A DNA stretch of 64,000 bases from Microcystis aeruginosa NIES-4325. GTDB lineage: Bacteria; Cyanobacteriota; Cyanobacteriia; Cyanobacteriales; Microcystaceae. The notes beneath the pieces are model-generated. The model saw only the letters and a list, made by a program, of their open reading frames with translations. It searched no databases and was not told the DNA's origin. How positions within the stretch are numbered: the stretch's first letter is position 1; every line of letters starts with the position of its first letter. The translations under genes and the position numbers were made by a program. Location: assembly GCF_008974145.1 (NCBI RefSeq), contig NZ_BJKP01000020.1:1-64000 (forward strand). Direction: 5' to 3'. Below, one piece after another: positions 37,501-45,075 of the stretch.

Positions 37501-38407
37501 ATAAGCTGTAATCGCGATAGTCTCCCCTCACCGGCAGCAAGTCCCGCGCTTCTGCATAAAGAAGAAATAATAATTTATACAGCAGGGATAAACTCGCCTC
37601 ATACAATAAATCTGGCTGTATGTCTGTATTTAATGATACAAAACCCTTAGAAATATCGGGAAAAATGCGATCAAAGACTAACTCTTTTAACTCGTTACCC
37701 ACTCTGGTGGCATAGGTGGTACTTCCCTCCCGGACCCGTTCAAGGAAATTCTGACCGTGAATATCCTTAATAAAAGCCTCTTGACGGAAAAATAACCAGA
37801 AATACCGAAATTTTTGCCGGTCTCCCCCTTCTAATAGTTCCATCAAGTCCACTGGATAAAATTCCGTGGCTGTGGAGGACGCTTGACGGTAATATAAGCG
37901 CCATTCTCGACCATTGGTGAGAATACCCCAATCTACTCCCGTCCCCGTTAGATAATTGGTGATCTGAAAGGAAGGATTACTATTTTTCCAGATATCTCGC
38001 TGATCATTCTTAGAAACGTCACTAAGAGAACGTTGCCAGTATTTGGCCTCAGCGATCGCTAAAACTTGACGATAAAAGGCTTTTTCATTATTCTGGAGAG
38101 CATAGGCTTGATAACGGTCATTTTCTGTGGCAAATAGGGCATAATCTGGCCTTTCTGACCTTCCTTTTCCCCTACTGCTTACTTGCGGTATATAACTAAA
38201 ACCGAGAATTTCTAGAATCGGTTGTATTAATTCCGCTTCCGTTTGCGCTTCGTTAAGAGTCGGCAAAATCGCCTTTTTTTGTTGATAAAGACTCTCTAAG
38301 CGGCCAAATGCCACGGATACATCCTCTTGCCATTCCGGAGAATCCGGCAGCCGATGCTCAAGATAGTGTTGAGAAAAAAGTGGTTTATTGCTTGCTTGTC
38401 CTGACAT
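34535..38407 (-). CDS. Type IIG-like restriction-modification enzyme (Eco57I-class, single polypeptide)
   Basis: 1290 residues. The N-terminus looks like a PD-(D/E)xK nuclease (RPDYALF near 85, then VLAIAEAKYW near 115). An N6-adenine methyltransferase core follows: SYYTPDYIVKYIV, motif I DPAMGSGHFL at ~509, YGVDINPMAVELAKVSLW, and motif IV NPPY at ~780. The remaining ~400 residues would hold target recognition and a helical tail. One protein would cut and methylate, needing no separate specificity subunit. No partner gene adjoins. Activity and site are unknown. The unbroken frame suggests it is maintained. Confidence 0.88.
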   Translation of the reverse strand: MSGQASNKPLFSQHYLEHRLPDSPEWQEDVSVAFGRLESLYQQKKAILPTLNEAQTEAELIQPILEILGFSYIPQVSSRGKGRSERPDYALFATENDRYQAYALQNNEKAFYRQVLAIAEAKYWQRSLSDVSKNDQRDIWKNSNPSFQITNYLTGTGVDWGILTNGREWRLYYRQASSTATEFYPVDLMELLEGGDRQKFRYFWLFFRQEAFIKDIHGQNFLERVREGSTTYATRVGNELKELVFDRIFPDISKGFVSLNTDIQPDLLYEASLSLLYKLLFLLYAEARDLLPVRGDYRDYSLLQKTREIAVKIDRQQVFSGTSTGIYDALLSLFRIVDRGDANLAVPRYNGGLFDMEEGRVNCFLGQYKLSDAVLAPILDKLARFEGQPIDYSFLGVRQLGSIYEGLLEYRIVIEGESVHLENDRGERKATGSYYTPDYIVKYIVSHTLKPILEQRARQFGDVMTEIATRRQESSDRRLGNLSQQGLEKELQRLEKKAITTLLDLKLCDPAMGSGHFLVEAVDYLTDELIQILNLYPEDNPVLTMLETTRQNIIDNLRQQGIILDSPTLEPTQLLQRVVMKRCIYGVDINPMAVELAKVSLWLHSFTVGAPLSFLDHHLRCGNSLIGTTAKDAEAAMIEEESGQLTLLTGPFVGLLRAAEIMRGISTLSDATFAEVETSEQLFRDFDSQAKPYKRLLDVFLSRFFGVKTAIEFLQRYGGNISAINWDKLPRSDQGILDQAASLYKSKRFFHWDLEFPEVFIDLDSASWKDNPGFDAVIGNPPYDELSESALGRVIDEKQFIDNTEIYKEARAFRVNLYRLFVAKAISLAKKNGYHSFIVPMSLLGDRFTFELRRKLLQKTSLICIEAFPQKDDPNNRVFREAKLSTCVYVLFNGILPLDFSMRTHEGKDILDHSRRYYANAEKIDKFDPDNLSIPTVNQESWKLLLNLCENPRCVLFKTIGYPTPGEIMFNQQFKEFISDDPPGEIVLRGAHIGRYEFYEKPKQGNPVYLNKTKFLEKRGTNKEVKAYDHLKRRIAYQRGAAIDNYRRIIATTIQEGFFCSDTVGYIVDTQYKLETVLAFLNSKLLEWRFSLTSTTNHINAYELNVIFIPKISFNTNRDRRQHCLEKLIKSYQEKQEILKEIEEHIRREETDIVHDILSYLAEQMIEINREKQKEIKSFLRYLERIIGSEINNLTNKSKIQNYLGDYQKSEPHLSCDQLWEILKKNKKKISVNLLDRQIQETLEKEYKTSLDKLLPLKQQLSTTDELIDIIVYKLYGLSEEEIKIIEGRE

Positions 38408-38428
38408 GGCCGATTATCCTAACATTGA

Positions 38429-38567
38429 GGGTATCTAGCCTAAAATTGAAGGGTTTGCAGGCAGGCACGGATTCCCATCATACAAGAATTATATGTCAAG
38501 TCTCCGATTTTGTCAAGGGTTTTGGTTAAAAAAAAATCGCCAAGACTTACCACAGCCGCAGGCTTGA
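38429..38567. repeat. Duplicated sufA-tail segment, left (decayed) copy
   Basis: Matches 38981-39169 closely (GGGTATCTAGCCTAAA, GGCAGGCACGGATTCCCAT, ATACAAGAATTATATGTCAA, GTCTCCGATTTTGTCAAGGG). It ends in AAGACTTACCACAGCCGCAGG, which is the reverse complement of the last codons of the sufA-like gene. About 50 bases including the terminator hairpin are missing relative to the right copy, apparently between two CGCC motifs. Confidence 0.9.
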
Positions 38568-38666
38568 ATCGTAACTTATATAATGGGGATAAAAATTAAA
38601 ATCCTTTTGATTTCAAGCTACCGACTGAACTGTGGTAGTCATCGATGACTGATAACTGGTAACTAA

Positions 38667-38933
38667 ATGACCCCCCAAGCAATCCCTAAACTCAATCATT
38701 TGCCCTCTGCCCTAGCCAGAGAGGGAGCCGTCTGCCTAGAATTAGAAGATGGAGTTGCTATATTTCGAGCTTCCACTGCCGTTCAGACTCGGATTGAAGA
38801 ATTACTCCAACTAGAGAAAGAATCAGCAATTACCCCCGCACAAAAGCAAGAACTCGATGCCTACGAAGAAATTGACGACTACCTCAGCTTTGTCAATCGT
38901 ACCTTGCGGAATCTCAGCAAAAACCCCTCTTGA
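38667..38933 (+). CDS. Small cyanobacterial protein of unknown function, possible antitoxin-like orphan
   Basis: 88 residues, acidic: LARE-GAVCLELEDGVAIFRASTAVQTRIEELLQLEK, then KQELDAYEEIDDYLSFVNRTLRNL. The pattern of a short beta-rich start and a long helical second half recalls small cyanobacterial proteins found beside PIN or HNH genes, but no such partner follows; I cannot name the family. It sits between two direct copies of the sufA tail, so it was probably brought in or trapped by that duplication. Confidence 0.65.
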   Translation: MTPQAIPKLNHLPSALAREGAVCLELEDGVAIFRASTAVQTRIEELLQLEKESAITPAQKQELDAYEEIDDYLSFVNRTLRNLSKNPS

Positions 38934-38980
38934 TGTCTAAAAAGTTTTCCTCAGATTATTATCGTCTCTGATTCAGAGCA

Positions 38981-39169
38981 GGGTATCTAGCCTAAAAATG
39001 AAGAGGTCGCAGGCAGGCACGGATTCCCATTATACAAGAATTATATGTCAAGTCTCCGATTTTGTCAAGGGTTTTGGCAAAAAAAAATCGCCTCTGGGAG
39101 GCGGGGGTGAAAGGTATCACCCCAGGGAAATATTAAACGCCAAAAGACTTACCACAACCGCAGGTTTGA
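38981..39169. repeat. Duplicated sufA-tail segment, right (parental) copy
   Basis: Comprises the 3' end of the sufA-like gene (from 39133), its terminator hairpin and ~100 bp of downstream DNA. The left copy at 38429-38567 repeats all of this except an internal ~50 bp. Because this copy is attached to the intact gene it is taken as the source. Confidence 0.85.
39079..39103 (-). terminator. Rho-independent terminator of the sufA-like gene
   Basis: On the minus strand CGCCTC-CCA-GAGGCG is followed by A and eight or more T residues. A six-pair GC stem with a long U-tract ~30 bases past the stop codon is a classical terminator. The decayed left copy has lost one arm. Confidence 0.88.
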
Positions 39170-39489
39170 CTAGCGTTGGGATTAGTGAATTGGAAACCAC
39201 CGCCGATCATCGCGTTGCTGTAATCTAACATGAGACCGTAGAGATAGAGCAGACTTTTCTTATCAGAGACAATTTTAAAGCCATCGTAATCGAAAACCTC
39301 ATCTTGGGGGCCAATATTGCTAGGATGCTCAAAATCCATCATATAGGACATTCCCGAACAACCACCCTGACGCACACCCACGCGCAGACATAAATCCTTG
39401 CCCTGTTGCCGTTTGAGCATGGTAAGGTGTTTGAGGGCAGCCTCACTGAGTAAAATTCCTTTTCCTTGAATCTGAGTAGCTTGTGTCAT
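39133..39489 (-). CDS. sufA: A-type iron-sulfur cluster carrier (SufA/IscA/HesB family)
   Basis: 118 residues with three conserved cysteines: Cys44 in GGCSGMSY, and Cys110 and Cys112 in QTCGCGKSF. This is the C-x65-CGC arrangement of A-type carriers. [25 protein letters not shown] is also characteristic. The protein carries Fe-S clusters or iron to apo-proteins such as LeuC or photosystem I subunits. Whether it is the SufA or IscA paralogue cannot be decided from context: no other suf or isc genes adjoin. Confidence 0.9.
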   Translation of the reverse strand: MTQATQIQGKGILLSEAALKHLTMLKRQQGKDLCLRVGVRQGGCSGMSYMMDFEHPSNIGPQDEVFDYDGFKIVSDKKSLLYLYGLMLDYSNAMIGGGFQFTNPNASQTCGCGKSFGV

Positions 39490-39504
39490 CTTTAGCAGGA
39501 ACTC

Positions 39505-39770
39505 CTAAACGCAGTTGAAGGGGACAGATAAAACTTTACCTTCTCCTATCCATCTTAACGATAGTTGAGGACTGATGACTGGATTACTGTTTACTTTTCC
39601 CGGTCTCGCAGGATTTTTAGGGCAAAAAAGCAAAAAACTGGGATTATTAATTAAATAGCGTTGCCAGAGACGACCAGGTTCTTGTAACAAACGATAGAGC
39701 CATTCTAAGCCGATTTTCATCACCCAACCGGGTGCTTGAGACAGTTCACCTTCCCTGGGGGGGAAATTAA
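39505..39770 (-). pseudogene. C-terminal remnant of a WecG/TagA/CpsF-family glycosyltransferase
   Basis: The minus-strand frame reads REGELSQAPGWVMKIG, then LEWLYRLLQEPGRLWQRYLINNPSFLLF. This is the recognisable C-terminus of WecG/TagA/CpsF N-acetylmannosaminyl-type transferases (usual form RAPxWMxxxGLEWLYRLxxEPxRLWRRYL). The upstream ~170 residues of the normal protein are missing: the preceding sequence lacks family motifs. The 72-residue ORF starting at GTG 39723 is thus a relic, not a gene. Confidence 0.7.
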
Positions 39771-39829
39771 ATCACGAAAACACTGCCTTGGGGATGCCGA
39801 AAAAGCAGCCGGAAAATGTCAAGAGAAAT

Positions 39830-40219
39830 TCACTTTTCTAAGCGGAGATTAGCGCCGCTGCTATCGGTGCGATAAACCCAAGTTTTTTGGTTATCAGTCA
39901 AAATGATTCGCCATCCTGCCACCAGTGCTTGAGTACATAATTCTCCCGGTTTAGCTAATCCTAAACAACCATCGGGCCAAGTTTGTCGTTGTGCTGCTTG
40001 AATTTGCAAGCGATTAACGGCTATCTTGGTTTTCTGACTCAAATCTTGACGGGCGGCCTCGATTACCGAATTAGGTGGATCAGGAGATGCTAAACTAGGT
40101 TGTACCAAGAGGAGAGAAAGCAGACTCCCTAAGATTAAAATAGCAGTTGCTCCTTGAACGATTCTCGTTGTACCGATTGGTCTTGGCCGGTTCTGGCTAA
40201 AATTCTTTCTAGATATCAT
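39830..40219 (-). CDS. Small secreted or membrane-anchored cyanobacterial protein of unknown function
   Basis: 129 residues. A long basic N-terminus precedes a hydrophobic stretch (ATAILILGSLLSLLLVQPSLA, ~24-44) that acts as a signal peptide or anchor. The mature part carries TWPDGCLGLAKPGELCTQALVAGWRIIL and WVYRTDSSGANLRL. This small domain recurs in exported cyanobacterial proteins, and its two Cys could form a disulfide. Function unknown. It is divergent from the gene at 40294. Confidence 0.72.
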   Translation of the reverse strand: MISRKNFSQNRPRPIGTTRIVQGATAILILGSLLSLLLVQPSLASPDPPNSVIEAARQDLSQKTKIAVNRLQIQAAQRQTWPDGCLGLAKPGELCTQALVAGWRIILTDNQKTWVYRTDSSGANLRLEK

Positions 40220-40293
40220 ATTTAGTTCTGTCTCTTTTCTGGGAGTGATAGTCTGATCAAATCTTCCTGTTTATTATCAGTGTAACTGAAACT

Positions 40294-41097
40294 ATGTTCC
40301 CTCTCTGGTTTTCGAGTCCATCGGTGTTTTCTCAAGAAAATTCCATCGTCCAAGTTCCTTCTCCTGAACCGGCGGTTGAAATCTCTCCCTCCAATTCGCC
40401 TTGGCTTTATAGCACAATTGCCTTAACTATTGCTCTGATCGGTTTAATTATTTACGGCAAATTCCAAATAGAACAGATCAAAAAAGAAGTTAGGATTGAA
40501 CAATTTAAAAGTAAAGAGTTTAAAAAAAAGTTGAAGTTAGCACTTCATACCATCAAAAAAATGGAAACCGACCCCGATCTTGTCTATTCTAGGGTATTTA
40601 ATCTCGATTATTTGCGGATGAGGATGGATGAGGCGGGTTTTCGTTCCGTCATTGTTAACCAGATTAAGATGAAGGTAACTAACTTAATCGGCGAAGCTTT
40701 AAGACCAAATACAGCCAAAAATGCTGGAGGAATTGTCGGTGCAGGAAGACAGATTAATGAAACTTTTGATGTCACCTACGAAGTGGAAGCACAGGAAGGA
40801 AAATGGAATAAAGGGGTTTTATTTCGGATTCAGATTGAACTGACAAAACTGCCCACCCAAACCAGTTCCACTACCGTTAACGAGATTATTAATTGTATAG
40901 AAACCTTTCTTTCTGCGGACTCAGATCAAGCTAATTGGCAACCAACTATTCATGGACAAATAGTTTTAATGAGTTGGGATGAAAAAGCGAAACCGACTCC
41001 TTTATTGGTATTAGAACAATCAAAAGAAGGAATCAATGTCACTTTTCGTTCCCATCCCCTGAAAACTGGCATCCCTTTAAGTGGCGATAGCGATTAA
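40294..41097 (+). CDS. Membrane-anchored hypothetical protein
   Basis: 267 residues. A single strong transmembrane helix (YSTIALTIALIGLIIYG, ~38-55) is followed by a Lys-rich helix (IEQIKKEVRIEQFKSKEFKKKLKLALHTIKKME) and a mixed soluble domain containing FRSVIVNQIKMKVTNLIGEAL and FDVTYEVEAQEGKW. The N-terminal 30 residues look like a weak signal or linker. I do not recognise the family. It lies 25 bp before the holin-like gene on the same strand, so the two may form an operon. Confidence 0.7.
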   Translation: MFPLWFSSPSVFSQENSIVQVPSPEPAVEISPSNSPWLYSTIALTIALIGLIIYGKFQIEQIKKEVRIEQFKSKEFKKKLKLALHTIKKMETDPDLVYSRVFNLDYLRMRMDEAGFRSVIVNQIKMKVTNLIGEALRPNTAKNAGGIVGAGRQINETFDVTYEVEAQEGKWNKGVLFRIQIELTKLPTQTSSTTVNEIINCIETFLSADSDQANWQPTIHGQIVLMSWDEKAKPTPLLVLEQSKEGINVTFRSHPLKTGIPLSGDSD

Positions 41098-41134
41098 AAT
41101 AGATGAGGATGAACTATCTTAGATGGATGGGCTT

Positions 41135-41476
41135 ATGTTGTCTTTTTTCCTCCGTTGGTTGATTACCGCCGTCTCTTTATTGATTACAGCGCAAATAGTA
41201 CCAGGTATAGAAATTAAAAATTTTACCGTGGCTTTGATTGCTGCTGTCGCTTTGGGTTTAATTAATGCTATTATTAGACCCCTGTTGATTCTTTTTACCC
41301 TGCCTTTAACTATTTTGACCCTAGGGTTATTTATTTTTGTGGTTAATGCTATTTCCTTTTCTTTAGCCTCCTATTTTATCCGTGGTTTTGAGGTAGAATC
41401 ATTTTTTGCTGCTTTATTCGGTTCGATCGTGGTTTCGATCGTTTCAGGAGTTTTAAATAGCATTTTCGGTGACTAA
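41135..41476 (+). CDS. Four-helix membrane protein of the phage-holin superfamily IV (PF04020-like)
   Basis: 113 residues from ATG 41135; an ATG at 41123 adds four. Four hydrophobic helices, with GIEIKNFTVALIAAVALGLINAIIRPLL and LFIFVVNAISFSLASYFIRGFEVESFF. This is the pattern of the small membrane proteins annotated as mycobacterial-type holins. They are widespread outside phages and no lysis gene is near, so a phage origin is not implied. A clear terminator follows. Confidence 0.82.
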   Translation: MLSFFLRWLITAVSLLITAQIVPGIEIKNFTVALIAAVALGLINAIIRPLLILFTLPLTILTLGLFIFVVNAISFSLASYFIRGFEVESFFAALFGSIVVSIVSGVLNSIFGD

Positions 41477-41541
41477 ATTGGGCAATAATTCGGTTTTTAA
41501 CAACAGCTTGGCTTACTCTGATTGATTAATTCCTAATGTGG

Positions 41542-41579
41542 AGACGTTGATTATAACAACGTCTCTCTATTTTTTTTGT
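41542..41579 (+). terminator. Rho-independent terminator after the holin-like gene
   Basis: GAGACGTTG (41542-41550) pairs perfectly with CAACGTCTC (41558-41566) across a seven-base loop; a T8 run begins five bases later. Confidence 0.88.
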
Positions 41580-41718
41580 ATGAGTAAATATCTACTGATT
41601 TGCCAGTGCTTTGGTCGTTAAAAATCAGGAAAATTTAATCCCAAGATTTCCATCTCAAGCAGCCAGATCAAGTTCAATTACTGTTAAAATCACCCTACAC
41701 CTTGATAACTAAAAATCG

Positions 41719-42645
41719 ATGAACCAATTAAACTTAGAAGTTGCGGGAAAAAAAGAACGTTTAGATGCTTGGATGGGGTCACAATTGCCCGATTTATCGA
41801 GATCGAGGCTGCAAAAACTGATAGAACAGGGATATATACAGTTAAATGGTCAAATTTGCACTAATAAAAATACTAAAGTTGCTCAAGGCGATCGCCTAAA
41901 GATTACCATTCCCGACAGTCAACCCCTGCAATTAACCGCCGAGGTGATCGATCTTGATATTCTTTACGAAGACGACTATCTGATTATTATCAATAAACCT
42001 GCCGATTTAGTGGTTCATCCGGCCCCCGGCCACGAATCGGGAACCTTGGTCAACGCTTTACTACATCACTGCCCCAATTTAGCCGGAATCGGTGGAATTC
42101 AACGCCCTGGCATAGTTCACCGCCTAGATAAGGATACCACGGGTGCGATCGTTATTGCCAAAACCGACCAGGCCCATCAACACCTACAGGCACAATTAAA
42201 AACCAAAACTGCCCGCCGGGAATACATAGCCCTTGTCCACGGTGTCCCCAAAAGCGAAACAGGTACAATTGATCTGCCGATCGGTCGTCACCGCGGTGAT
42301 CGCCAAAAGATGGCTATTATTGCCGTGGAAAAAGGCGGTAGAAATGCCGTCACTCACTGGCAAGTCAAGGAAAGACTAGGCAACTACACCTTAATGGAAT
42401 TTCGCCTAGAAACTGGCAGAACTCATCAAATTCGCGTTCATAGCAGCCATATCGGTCATCCGATTCTTGGGGATCCCCTCTATAGTTCGGGTCGTTCCAT
42501 CGGGATTAATCTACCTGGGCAATTACTTCACGCCCATCGTTTAATTTTAATACATCCGGTCACGGGAGAGAGCCTAGAAGCGATCGCTCCCTTACCCGCT
42601 ATTTTCCCGAAAGTTTTAGCTATTTTACGGCAGAGAAACCCCTAG
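41719..42645 (+). CDS. rluD: RluD-family 23S rRNA pseudouridine synthase
   Basis: 308 residues. An S4 RNA-binding domain ([30 protein letters not shown]) is followed by the RluA/RluD catalytic domain with [18 protein letters not shown] (catalytic Asp), [11 protein letters not shown] and [13 protein letters not shown]. It converts uridines in the large-subunit rRNA to pseudouridine. RluD rather than RluC is chosen by overall resemblance only. Its stop overlaps that of the convergent oxidoreductase gene by four bases. Confidence 0.9.
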   Translation: MNQLNLEVAGKKERLDAWMGSQLPDLSRSRLQKLIEQGYIQLNGQICTNKNTKVAQGDRLKITIPDSQPLQLTAEVIDLDILYEDDYLIIINKPADLVVHPAPGHESGTLVNALLHHCPNLAGIGGIQRPGIVHRLDKDTTGAIVIAKTDQAHQHLQAQLKTKTARREYIALVHGVPKSETGTIDLPIGRHRGDRQKMAIIAVEKGGRNAVTHWQVKERLGNYTLMEFRLETGRTHQIRVHSSHIGHPILGDPLYSSGRSIGINLPGQLLHAHRLILIHPVTGESLEAIAPLPAIFPKVLAILRQRNP

Positions 42646-43643
42646 CGTACAAATTGCGGCATAATCTCCGCTGCGGTCCATAATCCGTAGATACCGCGAC
42701 GATGCAGGGAAACCCCCGCTTTCAGATAACCGAAAGCTGGCCCGCAGACATTAGCTGCCATACTGGTTTCATCACCTAAAGTGAAGGTATGGGTGGAAAT
42801 TTTGCCTTCAAAAGTCCGCCCCGTGACTTTAACATTGGTACTTAAGGGCTTTTTCGGGTTGCGCGTATCCACCACACCCCCGACGGAAACCCGATCGCGT
42901 CCACAGATTCCAGCCAATTCCAGCATAATATCGTCCGCGTGTTCCATATTTTCGAGGCTGAGAATGCCATTGGTTTTATTTAACAGCATTTCCACTTCTG
43001 CGTCACTCATCTGGCGGGCTGTTTCTGGGTCGTAACCGGGTAAATGGGCGATATCTTCGCGAATAGTGGCACGATAAGCCTCCCAGTTGGCAATTCCCAC
43101 GCCAAAGGTAATTTTAACGCTATGAATCTCTGCATAACTCTGGGCAGCTAGGGCGGCAGCTGCAGTTAATAGTCCGGGGGTAGCGCCGCAGCCGGTCATG
43201 TAGGTGATGCCGGCGGCTTCTAGGTCTGCTTGTAGTGCTAAGATTTGTTCCATGGCGCTGGTGCGTTTGAGGGCATCGACTAAAACCCCGCGCCAACCTA
43301 AGCGAATGAAGGTTTTAGCGATATCGGCCATGAAATTGTTAGGTAAATTCGGTAAGGCGAGGAAATAACCTTCTACGTCGGCAGTTTTGATTAATTCCTC
43401 GATACTGTTCTGGCTGAGACTGCCATAATTTTCCAGATAACCGATCGAACCCCGGTCATGATAAATTTTGTTACAGGTATTGACATCTAGACCGTCTTTA
43501 TGGTATGCAAAACCAGCTTTATCGGCGGCGGCAGTCCAGAGCATTTCCTGTTTGGGGGCGAGAATTCTAGCGGCAGCCTGTCCCAAACCACCAAAACCTA
43601 AAACACCGATCCGAAGGCGATCGCTGGCTATTTGTTTATTCAT
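42642..43643 (-). CDS. Saccharopine dehydrogenase-like NAD(P) oxidoreductase
   Basis: 333 residues from ATG 43643 ([28 protein letters not shown]); an upstream start at 43667 is less likely. The Rossmann motif GFGGLGQ is followed by a cyanobacterial pattern: [55 protein letters not shown] and [31 protein letters not shown]. It resembles saccharopine/homospermidine-type dehydrogenases conserved across cyanobacteria; the reaction is not established. It is a single gene with a ~280-bp upstream region. Confidence 0.78.
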   Translation of the reverse strand: MNKQIASDRLRIGVLGFGGLGQAAARILAPKQEMLWTAAADKAGFAYHKDGLDVNTCNKIYHDRGSIGYLENYGSLSQNSIEELIKTADVEGYFLALPNLPNNFMADIAKTFIRLGWRGVLVDALKRTSAMEQILALQADLEAAGITYMTGCGATPGLLTAAAALAAQSYAEIHSVKITFGVGIANWEAYRATIREDIAHLPGYDPETARQMSDAEVEMLLNKTNGILSLENMEHADDIMLELAGICGRDRVSVGGVVDTRNPKKPLSTNVKVTGRTFEGKISTHTFTLGDETSMAANVCGPAFGYLKAGVSLHRRGIYGLWTAAEIMPQFVR

Positions 43644-43953
43644 ATTTGTTCTGATTCCTATAGACAAACTTCTATGATCTCGGCGGTCGTGGTTCGCCGT
43701 TGCATCTCCTTTATTTTCAATTTATCGCTTCAGGTCGTCTTTTTTGTGTAGTTTTGTTAAATTATGCCTCCTGGGTCAAGGTTCGCCCTTGACGATGAAG
43801 AAAAGTTACGGGAAACTTACAAAAAATGAAAGTGGTTGGCTGAGATAATATAAAGTTTTGCTAAAATTTTAACCAGATTGCTACGATTAGCAAACTATCG
43901 TAAATTAAAACGATAGGGAGCTTTGCAAACCCCAGATCACGCCGAGAAGACCT

Positions 43954-44169
43954 ATGAGCATGGAAAGCCTAGAGTTTATCATCTATCCCGATGGTCGCGT
44001 CATGGAAAAGGTGACAGGCATAGTCGGTTCGTCTTGTCAAGAGGTGACGGCGGCGATCGAGGCACAACTCGGGCAGCTGATGTCTCAGGAGAAAACCTCG
44101 GATTATTACCATCAAACCGTCAGCCAGTCAGAGAAAGTCAGCAACGCAGCCACTTTTAGCGACTGGTAA
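43954..44169 (+). CDS. DUF2997-family small protein
   Basis: 71 residues: LEFIIYPDGRVMEKVTGIVGSSCQEVTAAIEAQLG, then DYYHQTVSQSEKVSN. This matches DUF2997, a short protein with an invariant Cys (SSCQEVT) that regularly precedes ycf35 and a ferredoxin in cyanobacteria and algal plastid lineages. The spacing to ycf35 is 44 bp, same strand. The recurrent grouping suggests a shared redox task, but none is proven. Confidence 0.88.
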   Translation: MSMESLEFIIYPDGRVMEKVTGIVGSSCQEVTAAIEAQLGQLMSQEKTSDYYHQTVSQSEKVSNAATFSDW

Positions 44170-44213
44170 TTTTTCATCTTTCCCAATCCCTTTATTTAAG
44201 CCACTGAAAAACC

Positions 44214-44600
44214 ATGTCACACTTTAGCAATATCAAAACCAAAATCCGCGATCTATCCTACCTAAAAGCCGCCCTGAGCGATATGGGGATGGAATGGAAA
44301 GAGGGTTCCCACCCCGTCAAAGGTTATCAAGGTCAAACTTTAAGCGCAGAGGTGGTAATCGAGCAAGATAACAATTACGATATCGGTTTTCGCTGGAATG
44401 GTAACGAGTACGAGTTAGTTGCCGATTTACAATACTGGCAACAACCCCTAACCGTAGAAGGATTTTTAAGAAAAGTAAATCAAGGTTATGCCTACCACAC
44501 CATTCTGGCAGAAACTGCTAAACAGGGTTTTCAGGTGGCAGCACAGGAAAAAAATACTGATGGTTCCATTCGTCTAGTGGTACAACGTTGGAGTGCCTAA
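44214..44600 (+). CDS. ycf35: Ycf35 (DUF1257) protein
   Basis: 128 residues with the family start MSHFSNIKTKIRDLSYLKAALSDMG, FRWNGNEYELVADLQYW and VNQGYAYHTI. Ycf35 is encoded in red-algal plastids and cyanobacteria and has no known activity. Its stop TAA shares one base with the ATG of the ferredoxin gene (TAATG), indicating translational coupling. Together with DUF2997 this is a three-gene operon. Confidence 0.92.
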   Translation: MSHFSNIKTKIRDLSYLKAALSDMGMEWKEGSHPVKGYQGQTLSAEVVIEQDNNYDIGFRWNGNEYELVADLQYWQQPLTVEGFLRKVNQGYAYHTILAETAKQGFQVAAQEKNTDGSIRLVVQRWSA

Positions 44601-45007
44601 TGGCTGATTTTTCTCCCGAACGCTCTGGTTTTGAACCAGAGTTAGGGGGATTCCTAAGAGATTCCCCCGATCGCACCGGTTTTGAACCAGAATTGGGCGG
44701 TTTACTGCGCCAGAAAGCGGTTTACGTCGATGAGGTCACTTGTATTGGTTGTAAACACTGCGCCCACGTTGCCCCCAATACCTTTTTTATTGAAGGTGAA
44801 TACGGTCGCTCTCGCGTCTATAATCAGGACGGTGACGAAGAAGAAATTATTCAAGAAGCGATCGAGACTTGTCCGGTTAACTGTATTCACTGGGTTAATT
44901 ATAATCAGTTGTCGTCCCTTGAGGAAGAACGCAAACATCAAGTGATTAAACAGTTAGGTTTTCCTCAGATTCACAAGAAATTTAGCCCCGCAGATTTAGA
45001 TATCTAG
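44600..45007 (+). CDS. 4Fe-4S ferredoxin with N-terminal internal repeat
   Basis: 135 residues from ATG 44600. The iron-sulfur motif CIGCKHCAHVAPN (with CxxCxxC) and a later ETCPVNCIHWV supply the ligands for one 4Fe-4S cluster. The first ~37 residues contain a repeated unit, (R)SGFEPELGGFLRDSPD then RTGFEPELGGLLRQ, absent from ordinary ferredoxins. Start and operon context are fixed by the one-base overlap with ycf35. It is likely the electron carrier of this cluster; the partner is unknown. Confidence 0.9.
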   Translation: MADFSPERSGFEPELGGFLRDSPDRTGFEPELGGLLRQKAVYVDEVTCIGCKHCAHVAPNTFFIEGEYGRSRVYNQDGDEEEIIQEAIETCPVNCIHWVNYNQLSSLEEERKHQVIKQLGFPQIHKKFSPADLDI

Positions 45008-45075
45008 GGTGGATAGGTGCATCCTCATCCACCTATTATTTCCTAGCAGTCATGTTTGTTAAGTAAAGAGCGACT

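Noticed and set aside
41135-41476. Prophage suggested by the holin-like gene
   Set aside because: No endolysin, structural or integrase gene nearby; this family is common in bacterial core genomes.
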